From NCBI RefSeq assembly GCF_947495735.1, contig NZ_CANMAA010000017.1:1-64000 (forward strand): a DNA stretch of 64,000 nucleotides. Direction: 5' to 3'. The notes beneath the pieces were generated by a model. The model saw only the letters and a program-made list of their open reading frames with translations, had not been told where the DNA came from and did not search any database. The position numbers and the translations under genes were made by a program. Positions 58,549 to 64,000 of the stretch are shown piece by piece. Position 1 is the stretch's first letter. Every line of letters starts with the position of its first letter. Source of the DNA: an uncultured Pseudokineococcus sp. GTDB lineage: Bacteria; Actinomycetota; Actinomycetes; Actinomycetales; Quadrisphaeraceae.

Positions 58549-59370
58549 TCAGGCGGCCGCCGCTGCCAGCCGCGACCGCGCGGGCTTGCGGCGGGGCCGC
58601 CAGGTGCTGACCAGTGCCAGCGCAAGGAGCAGCTCGGCGATGTCCCCGGCGTAGTACATGAGGTCAGCCCCCGCGCGGACCTGGGCCACCGGCTTGGGGA
58701 CCTGCACGAAGACGCCCGCGTACAGCAGCTGCGCCAGCACGGCGTGGCCGGTGATCGCGACCCCCAGGACCACCAGCCGGGCCAGGACCGAAGGACGCCG
58801 CGGGGCCGGGTCGGGCCCGGCCACCACCCACGCGAACAGGTACCCCGCGGCGAGGAAGTGCACGTGCACCAGGTGGTGCAGCACCGGGTGCACAGTCGTG
58901 GCCGCATACAGGGGGGTGAAGTACAGCACCGCCAACCCACCGAGGTTCAGCACCAACGCGGTCACCGGGTTGGCGACCAGGTGCACCGGCCTCGAGCGCA
59001 TCACCCGCCCGATCATCCGCCCCACCCGGCGCGGGACCGAGCGAAGCACCAAGGTCACCGGAGCGCCCAGCACCAGACCCAACGGTGCGTACATCGCGAT
59101 CAGCAGGTGCTGGTGCATGTGCCCGCGGAAGTCCCCCGGCGGGTAGGGCGACAGCTGCGGCACCAATGCCACCGCCAGGAACACGAGGCCGGTCAGGAAG
59201 CTCGCTGTCCGCCAGTTGCTCCACCCGCGCGGCTCGCGCCGCCGACGCGTAGCCGTCCCGACGTAGACCAGGGCGAGGACGACCACCGCCGCGACCATCA
59301 GAACCGGCCACATGCTCGCCGCGCCATGGGCACCAGCCCCGGCGTGGGCGTGCTGCTGCACCAGGGACAT
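58549..59370 (-). CDS. Cytochrome c oxidase assembly protein (CtaG family), third copy
   Basis: A 273-residue polytopic protein. A His-rich N-terminus (QQHAHAGAGAHGAASMWPV), then FRGHMHQHLLIAMYAPLGLVLG and VHPVLHHLVHVHFLAAGYLF, the paired-His membrane blocks of the caa3 CtaG family, and YYAGDIAELLLALALV near the end. It is shorter and more divergent than the copies at 12998 and in the 16752 fusion. Its start overlaps the stop of the DUF2243 gene; GTG 59373 is an alternative. Confidence 0.85.
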   Translation of the reverse strand: MSLVQQHAHAGAGAHGAASMWPVLMVAAVVVLALVYVGTATRRRREPRGWSNWRTASFLTGLVFLAVALVPQLSPYPPGDFRGHMHQHLLIAMYAPLGLVLGAPVTLVLRSVPRRVGRMIGRVMRSRPVHLVANPVTALVLNLGGLAVLYFTPLYAATTVHPVLHHLVHVHFLAAGYLFAWVVAGPDPAPRRPSVLARLVVLGVAITGHAVLAQLLYAGVFVQVPKPVAQVRAGADLMYYAGDIAELLLALALVSTWRPRRKPARSRLAAAAA

Positions 59371-59918
59371 CACCCAGCCCGACCGGAGGTCGTCTCGACG
59401 GCGATGGGCACCGTCCTACCACTGCGCTGCAGGAGCCAGCCGCCAGCGACCAGCAAGGCCCCCAGCACCAGGAAGCCGATGTCCCACCAGGTCTGGTACT
59501 CGCCGCTACGGACGTGGTGGATGCCGAGGATGTGGTGGTCCACGACGCCCTCGACGAGGTTGAACACACCCCAGCCGACCAGGATCCAGCCCCACAGCAC
59601 TCGTGAGGTCCACACCCGGCCACGGGAGTGGGTGACTCGGGAGTACAGCACCCCCAGGCCGATCAGCACCGACAGCCACGTGATGGTGTGGAAGACGCCG
59701 TCCCACACGGTGTTGATCTGCAACCCGTGCACCGTGTCAGCGGGGTAGTAGTCGACGCCGATGTTGTCGGTGTCGGTGCTGGTCAGCATGTGGTGCCACT
59801 GCAGGATCTGATGCAGCAAGATCCCGTCGACGAATCCCCCGAGACCGATGCCGAGAATGGTTCCCGGGAGACCGATCTTCGGCGCCTGCTCCCGACGCTG
59901 CTCAGCGGTGATGGACAT
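59370..59918 (-). CDS. DUF2243 membrane protein
   Basis: A 182-residue protein with four helices and the family's conserved segments GTILGIGLGGFVDGILLHQI, LQWHHMLTS and VEGVVDHHILGIHHVR. The many membrane His suggest metal or haem binding, but the function is unknown. DUF2243 is commonly paired with CtaG-type genes, as here by a 3-base overlap. ATG 59918 begins MSITAEQRREQ. Confidence 0.87.
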   Translation of the reverse strand: MSITAEQRREQAPKIGLPGTILGIGLGGFVDGILLHQILQWHHMLTSTDTDNIGVDYYPADTVHGLQINTVWDGVFHTITWLSVLIGLGVLYSRVTHSRGRVWTSRVLWGWILVGWGVFNLVEGVVDHHILGIHHVRSGEYQTWWDIGFLVLGALLVAGGWLLQRSGRTVPIAVETTSGRAG

Positions 59919-60245
59919 GTCACGCCCTTCGACGTCCCTACATGACCGTCTGCTTGATCAGCGCTCACCCTGCCCCGGGCGCCTCCCCCAGTCCAGCGGT
60001 GATGGTCTCAGCGACCGCGCCGAGCAGCCCGACCCCGGATCCCTCACCACCCCGACCCCAGCCGCCGCTTGACCCGCCAACCCCTGGGATGTCTGACCCG
60101 GCCCCTTCCGAAACCGATGCGTGGCCACCGTCGGGTCGGAGCAGGACGCCACGCAGAGCCAGATACGGCCCCCAGGTCTCGCCCAGGGCACTCGTCGCCC
60201 CTGCCCAGGGGGCCTTCCGGTCCTGCGAGGACCGCGCTCCTCGGC
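59919..60245. other. Gap left of the DUF6343-like gene
   Basis: About 330 bp without a recognisable gene; frames present are Pro/Arg/Gly-rich shadows. It probably includes the promoter of the DUF2243-ctaG pair. Confidence 0.4.
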
Positions 60246-60503
60246 CTACCCCGGCTCGCCCCGCGCCTTGCGCCGACCGATGACGACCAGATCCACGACG
60301 GCGACGATGGCGAGCACGCCGAACACGACGGGCAGCCACGTCGGAGCGCCGACCACGACCGCCCAGACGGCGCCCCCGGCGCACACCAGAAGCCCGAAGG
60401 CCGCCAGGACGGCGCGGAAGGTCAAGGCGCTGTGCGTGGGCGCTTCACCGAGGAAGCCGTAGCGCGGCTTGGGGGGACTGGGCTGCTCGGGTCGCTGGCT
60501 CAT
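60246..60503 (-). CDS. Small two-helix membrane protein (DUF6343-like)
   Basis: An 85-residue protein: Pro-rich start, RYGFLGEAPTHSALTFRAVLAAFG, a first helix (VLAAFGLLVCAGGAVWAVVVG), a second (LPVVFGVLAIVAVVDLVVIG) and a basic end (RRKARGEPG). The SALxxRxVLAAFGL and DLVxxxRRxxRGEP blocks resemble the DUF6343 family; I am moderately sure. Unknown function. ATG 60503 is the start used. Confidence 0.65.
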   Translation of the reverse strand: MSQRPEQPSPPKPRYGFLGEAPTHSALTFRAVLAAFGLLVCAGGAVWAVVVGAPTWLPVVFGVLAIVAVVDLVVIGRRKARGEPG

Positions 60504-60950
60504 GCGTCCAGCCTGCGCCGAGTGCGGGTTCCTGTCCTACCAAAGGTGCCACCCGCCGCCGAGGTCCCGCCTCTGGCCGGTCCCCAGTGGGAGTGCACGA
60601 CCTCGCGGGGACAGGCGTCCTACACCCGCCCTTGAGAGAACTGATGCAGACAATGTGACTGCTGCGTCGTGGCACCCGGACCTCGTCCCAGCAGCCGACC
60701 CCCCTTCGGCGACGGTGCAGGTCACAGGGGCGGCGAGGCGCGGCCTTGCGGCGACGTCGCCAGCAGACCCGCCCGGATGGAAATCCCGGGCAGGTGCGCC
60801 ATACGGGACGCCCTGAACCGCGACAACAGCTAGCTGACCACCTATGAGGAGCGCGGGACAGCCGCCAGCACCGCGGACGTCATGACCAACCCCACCCCGA
60901 ATACGACCGGCCGCCGCTGCGAGAAGTCGGCCTGGCGCTGCCGACGCGCG
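60504..60950. other. Gap without supported gene
   Basis: About 450 bp. A minus-strand frame ending at 60842 reads plausibly in its last 35 codons (QADFSQRRPVVFGVGLVM) but has no usable start codon. I leave it uncalled; it may be a decayed small membrane protein. Confidence 0.4.
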
Positions 60951-60963
60951 TAGCGTCGTGCCC
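60951..60963 (+). promoter_or_regulatory. Possible leaderless -10 box
   Basis: TAGCGT (60951-60956) fits TAnnnT and ends 7 nt before GTG 60964. This favours 60964 over the earlier GTG 60958, which would be too close to the box. Confidence 0.4.
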
Positions 60964-61770
60964 GTGGTCGACTCCACGTGGGGCTCCTACCCGCCGCGGT
61001 GGTGGTCTGCCGCGTGCGAGGAGCTCGAGGAGTACCGCTCCCCTGTTGGACGCCTGCACCACCTCGCGCGCGTAGACGCCGGCGACATGCTTGGGCTGTG
61101 GGCGGAGCTGCTGCCGTGGCAACCGTCGGAGCCGGTGCTGTGGGTACCGCAGCTGCGCCGGCTCCGGCAGGCCAACGACCGCCTCGTCGACGAGGAGCAG
61201 GACCTAGCCGCCCACATGGGTCGCGTCGTGGCCCCGATGCGCCGCCGCGGGCTCGGTCTGGTCGACCTGAGTCTGGCCACCGACATCGCCGAGGGAGACC
61301 TCGAGACCGCCTGCCGGCGCGCCCGCCGTCCGTCCGCGCGGGCCAGGCCGAGCCGGCTGGCCTCGCGCGCCCTGGAGAACTTGGGGACCGACAGCCCGCT
61401 GATCCGGCTCAGCGAGCTCGACCGGTCCCTGTCCCTGTCTCACCGCACCCGCATCGAGCTCACCACCGTCACCGCGCGCCTGGTGTGGGAGCTCGCGGTT
61501 GTCGAGGGCGTCGACGTCGCGGTGCTGGACGAGGTGCTGGGCGAAGGCGGCCACGAGGGCCGCGGCGCGGCCAGGCGGTGGGTGCGCGAGTTCACCGACC
61601 ACCACCGCGTGTCGACGTCGCCGCGGAGTACGCACGCCGTGGCGACCGCTCAACGGCGGTTCACGGTCCCGCCCCCGCACTGCCATCCGCCCTGCCGACG
61701 TCGCCCGCTCGACGAGCTTGCCGCGGCCCGGGACCGCCGCGCGGCCCGGGCGTCTGTGCAGTGGGCGTGA
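60964..61770 (+). CDS. Hypothetical protein, helical and Arg-rich
   Basis: About 268 residues, not recognised. It opens VDSTWGSYPPRWWSAACEEL; the middle is alpha-helical with Leu/Arg/Glu heptad-like stretches (LWVPQLRRLRQANDRLVDE). A basic segment (ACRRARRPSARARPSRLASR) follows, then another helical domain to about residue 210. The tail contains HCHPPCRRR, a possible metal site. No signal peptide or transmembrane helix. It could be a nucleic-acid-associated protein, but I assign nothing. GTG 60964 is preferred on promoter spacing. Confidence 0.6.
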   Translation: MVDSTWGSYPPRWWSAACEELEEYRSPVGRLHHLARVDAGDMLGLWAELLPWQPSEPVLWVPQLRRLRQANDRLVDEEQDLAAHMGRVVAPMRRRGLGLVDLSLATDIAEGDLETACRRARRPSARARPSRLASRALENLGTDSPLIRLSELDRSLSLSHRTRIELTTVTARLVWELAVVEGVDVAVLDEVLGEGGHEGRGAARRWVREFTDHHRVSTSPRSTHAVATAQRRFTVPPPHCHPPCRRRPLDELAAARDRRAARASVQWA

Positions 61771-61819
61771 CCGGCTTCGTGCGCGGTGCTGCGGCGAGCC
61801 CCTGCGCAGGAGGGTCCCG

Positions 61820-62641
61820 TCAGCTCACGCCCCGGCCCACACGGCGTCGCGGGGGAGTGGAGGGGCCAGCACTGCGTCGAAGCGTCGTGTCGAAGGCGAG
61901 ATGGGTGATGGAGGCCACCATGGAGAAGTCGGCGCTGACATCGACGCCAGGTACCAGGTCGGGCCAGCCGAAGCCGTGAGCTCGGCCGCTGGAGACGTTG
62001 AACATCCATCCCACGAGTTCCGCGATGGTTTTCACCGTTTCGGCTGACGCGCGGTCCTGCGTGACGAGGGCCTGGGCGATCGTGTCGGCCATCGCCTTCA
62101 ACGTCTTTCCGTCGCCCATCGAACTAGCGCCGGCCGTCACGCCGGCGTGGCGCGCCTTCTGGGCTGTGATGATGTCCGCAGATGGCACCAGGCCCGTCAG
62201 CCGTTGGAACTGGCGTGTCGTGTCGTAGAGCTGCATGAGGCTCTTCGACTCCTGCTGGAGCACGATGCGGGCGTTCGTCAGCTGCTGCGCATGGTCGTCG
62301 GGATGCAGCATGAAGACGATCCGTCCCGCGCCTAGCAGGGCTGCCCTCAGCTGACTCTGCAGGATCGAGATCGAGACGGTGCGCCTGTCCTGCGCGAGCT
62401 CGGCGACGTGCACGAGGCTGTCGTGGGCTGTGCGCAGGCCGGCCAGGATGGTGACGCGGAGGTCGACCGGCGGGTCGGGCAGCGCCTCGAGGAGACGCCT
62501 GAGATCGCTCCCCTGCTCGCCGAGCAGCTGGGGCAGGTCCGGCAGCTTCTGGGCCATCTCCTGGACGACACGGGTCACCGCCACGCCGTGATCAGCGGGC
62601 GGCCCCTCGACTACTTCGGACCAGGTCTGGTCACCGAGCAC
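61820..62641 (-). CDS. Hypothetical soluble helical protein
   Basis: About 273 residues, unrecognised. The body is mostly alpha-helical (LPQLLGEQGSDLRRLLEALP; LAQDRRTVSISILQSQLRAA) with balanced composition, so it is a real gene. GWMFNVSSGRAHGFGWPDLV lies near the C-terminus. No membrane segment or Cys. Start uncertain: GTG 62641, GTG 62584 and GTG 62578 are all in frame; starts beyond 62670 would lie inside the hairpin downstream of lsr2. Co-directional with lsr2 but separated by that terminator. Confidence 0.6.
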   Translation of the reverse strand: MLGDQTWSEVVEGPPADHGVAVTRVVQEMAQKLPDLPQLLGEQGSDLRRLLEALPDPPVDLRVTILAGLRTAHDSLVHVAELAQDRRTVSISILQSQLRAALLGAGRIVFMLHPDDHAQQLTNARIVLQQESKSLMQLYDTTRQFQRLTGLVPSADIITAQKARHAGVTAGASSMGDGKTLKAMADTIAQALVTQDRASAETVKTIAELVGWMFNVSSGRAHGFGWPDLVPGVDVSADFSMVASITHLAFDTTLRRSAGPSTPPRRRVGRGVS

Positions 62642-62673
62642 GCGCGATCCCGTCCTCGTCCTGGCGTTGGGAC

Positions 62674-62718
62674 GCCGTCCGCCCCCCTGCACGAGGTCTG
62701 CGCAGGGGGGCGGACGGC
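62674..62718. terminator. Perfect 17-bp hairpin downstream of lsr2
   Basis: Arms 62674-62690 (GCCGTCCGCCCCCCTGC) and 62702-62718 pair perfectly around an 11-nt loop, starting 17 bp after the lsr2 stop in the direction of transcription. A strong GC-type terminator without U-tract. Confidence 0.8.
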
Positions 62719-62734
62719 GGCGGTGGTCAGCTCG

Positions 62735-63076
62735 TCAGTGCGCCGCGTCGTAGGCGTCGAGGATGGACTGCTTGACGCGGCCGCGGTCGGCGACGGTGTG
62801 GCCGTTGTCGCGGGCCCACGCGCGGACGTCGTCGAGGTCGGCGCGCTTGGTCCCACCGCTGCGGGTGGCGTTGGCCCGCGAGGAAGCGGCGCCCCGGGAC
62901 GCGGTGGTCTTGCGGGCGGACTCGATCCACTCGGCGAAGGACTCCTCGATGGAGGAGAAGTGCTGGTCGTTGAGGTCGATCTCGTAGCTGGTGCCCTGGA
63001 AGGCGAAAGTCACCGTCTGGGTGGCCTCCGAGCCGTCGAGGTCGTCGACAAGGGTCACCTGAGTTTTCTGAGCCAT
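62735..63076 (-). CDS. lsr2: Lsr2 nucleoid-associated protein
   Basis: A 113-residue DNA-bridging protein. The N-terminal dimerisation domain MAQKTQVTLVDDLDGSEATQ continues to FAFQGTSYEIDLND. A linker leads to the C-terminal DNA-binding domain, with RAWARDNGHTVADRGRVKQS, containing the RGR-type AT-hook-like loop that reads the minor groove of AT-rich DNA. Actinobacterial Lsr2 silences horizontally acquired genes. ATG 63076 is the family start. Many Actinobacteria have two copies; whether this is the main one is unknown. Confidence 0.93.
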   Translation of the reverse strand: MAQKTQVTLVDDLDGSEATQTVTFAFQGTSYEIDLNDQHFSSIEESFAEWIESARKTTASRGAASSRANATRSGGTKRADLDDVRAWARDNGHTVADRGRVKQSILDAYDAAH

Positions 63077-63260
63077 GGCCACATAGTGGCAGAAGACCGC
63101 CACCGGTCCCACGGGTAATGCAGCCGACACACACTCAGGTCGAAGCGGCGATCACCTCGGCGGAACCCGGTGCGCGCTCTTCTGTCCGGCGCTGAGCCAG
63201 GTGGCTGAGTCTTGGGCTGCCCAGTAAGCCGGACTTTTTCCGGTAGCCGATGGTTGGGAC

Positions 63261-63473
63261 ATGGACGACACGGGGGCGCAGCAGGCGGGGTGCGCGTGCG
63301 CGCAGGAGTACGCCGATCGGTGGCCGGACATGACACCAGCGGAGCTGGCGCACGTGTACGCGGGGACGTGCCCGGTGCGGCTGGAGCGCATGAGGCGAGA
63401 GGGCCGGCCCACCCGTCGCGGAGGCGGGGCGGTGTGGAAGCTGTTGCTGCGTCAGCGGCAGCACGCCTTTTGA
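63261..63473 (+). CDS. Hypothetical 70-residue protein
   Basis: Starts MDDTGAQQAGCACAQEYADR and contains DMTPAELAHVYAGTCPVRLE, then a basic Arg/Gly-rich end. Three Cys (CAC and TCP). No recognised family. Composition is natural for a protein and the frame is ATG-initiated, but no strong ribosome binding site is visible. Confidence 0.5.
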   Translation: MDDTGAQQAGCACAQEYADRWPDMTPAELAHVYAGTCPVRLERMRREGRPTRRGGGAVWKLLLRQRQHAF

Positions 63474-63553
63474 CCACTCGCCCGGCGGCCGCCGGCGACT
63501 GCGTGCTCGGCTCGTGGCGGCGCTGTCCGAGGTCGCTCCTACGGTCCGCGGCC

Positions 63554-63778
63554 ATGAGCCCGCACCCGCCGCCGCCGCACGAGCACCTCTTCCACCCGGG
63601 CGTCGCAGCCGCCGGCAAGGCCGCACGGGAAGCCGACCCGCCGCGGTCGCACCTGGTGGGGTGCGCGGTCTGCGGCGAGTCGGTTCAACTCGGCTCGGAC
63701 GAGACGCCGCCGCGGGTCCCGTGGAAGGGACCGCCCATCCCGTGGCCGGCGCTGCAGCCGGGCTTCAAGGGGCCCTGA
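63554..63778 (+). CDS. Hypothetical small protein with CxxC
   Basis: A 74-residue frame from ATG 63554: MSPHPPPPHEHLFHPGVAAA, then LVGCAVCGESVQLG, then a Pro-rich end. One CxxC pair could hold zinc with nearby His. Unrecognised; 80 bp after the preceding small gene on the same strand, possibly co-transcribed. Confidence 0.45.
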   Translation: MSPHPPPPHEHLFHPGVAAAGKAAREADPPRSHLVGCAVCGESVQLGSDETPPRVPWKGPPIPWPALQPGFKGP

Positions 63779-63880
63779 CCGCCCCTGGTCGGCCGCCCAT
63801 GTCCTCCTCATCTGGAACGTGGCCGAACGGTCCTTCGCGACTCCGAAGCAACAGGGGCGCCGGCGGACGCCGGTGGTCGC

Positions 63881-64000
63881 TCACGCTGGTGTGGCGTCGT
63901 GGGGGCGGAGCATGGTGGCGGGCAGCCAGCCGATGGCCACTCCCCCGGTCTCGTCCTCGAGCGCGTAGGCCACGCGCCTGCCACGCCCCGTGCTTGTCGC
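63881..64000 (-). CDS. Partial gene, C-terminal 39 residues
   Basis: Enters from the right edge on the minus strand and ends at 63881. It reads GRRVAYALEDETGGVAIGWL then PATMLRPHDATPA. Natural composition; too short to identify. Confidence 0.5.
   Translation of the reverse strand, partial: ATSTGRGRRVAYALEDETGGVAIGWLPATMLRPHDATPA

Noticed and set aside
60842-60960. Small minus-strand membrane protein frame
   Set aside because: The last 35 codons look natural, but there is no start codon in reach that avoids a long unnatural extension.

Overview
This window is very GC-rich, with strongly G/C-biased third codon positions and many GTG starts. It carries an actinobacterial gene set: an Lsr2 nucleoid protein, a class F sortase, a fused CydDC transporter, a ResB/CcsB haem pathway, DUF3105, DUF6153 and DUF2243 proteins, and CmtR-type ArsR regulators. 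I read it as Actinomycetota, most likely Micrococcales or Kineosporiales. I cannot tell chromosome from large plasmid. Gene order is that of a metal and redox accessory island: short operons with 4-base stop/start overlaps, decayed IS fragments, truncated genes and short tandem repeats between them.

Layout. 1-680: end of an IS30-type transposase with a 77-bp duplication. 800-2000: CmtR-like regulator and CDF transporter. 2.2-7.1 kb: copper block (DUF6153, DUF305 and F510_1955-type lipoproteins; CPC-type copper ATPase behind a CsoR-type operator). 7.2-12.1 kb: DUF3105 protein, a CDF remnant, fasciclin lipoprotein, molybdopterin oxidoreductase, sortase. 12.2-18.8 kb: CopC, CtaG-like protein, M23 peptidase, IS3 remnant, CopD-CtaG fusion. 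19.1-25.2 kb: orphan FliL-like protein, Lnt, DsbA-like protein, TlpA, CcdA, CDF transporter with ArsR regulator. 25.4-30 kb: PGRP amidase, ICMT-type methyltransferase, ZIP, Nramp. 30.1-36.1 kb: LspA, SPC-type ATPase, second CmtR, CcsB, ResB, and the tail of a lost ccdA. 36.6-41.6 kb: Acr3/BASS-type pump and MerR, then merR and merA with a second flavin disulfide reductase. 41.7-43.9 kb: small proteins, a tRNA-like fragment, RidA and tautomerase. 44.2-51.9 kb: cydA-cydB-cydDC divergent from a BlaI/M56 pair. 51.9-58.5 kb: sulfide-oxidation cluster (SQR, DsrE, methyltransferase, CstB-like enzyme, rhodanese, GntR, TauE). 58.5-60.5 kb: third CtaG-like protein and DUF2243. 61-64 kb: mostly unrecognised genes around lsr2.

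How it works together. One theme is soft-metal handling: Cu, Cd/Pb/Zn/Co, As and Hg efflux or reduction, plus Mn/Zn transport. A second is envelope and respiratory redox: copper delivery, cytochrome c assembly, bd oxidase and sulfide detoxification. Lipoprotein maturation genes (lspA, lnt) accompany at least four predicted lipoproteins.

The most interesting candidates are regulatory. First, a GntR/UTRA gene sits beside a CstB-type sulfide cluster whose two promoters share a palindrome built over a TACATT -10 box. Second, a BlaI/M56 pair faces cydABDC across a promoter carrying CGTACG repeats at exact 14-bp spacing. Third, at least seven genes, mostly regulators and metal genes, have a TAnnnT -10 box ending 6-7 nt before the start codon, which suggests leaderless mRNAs.
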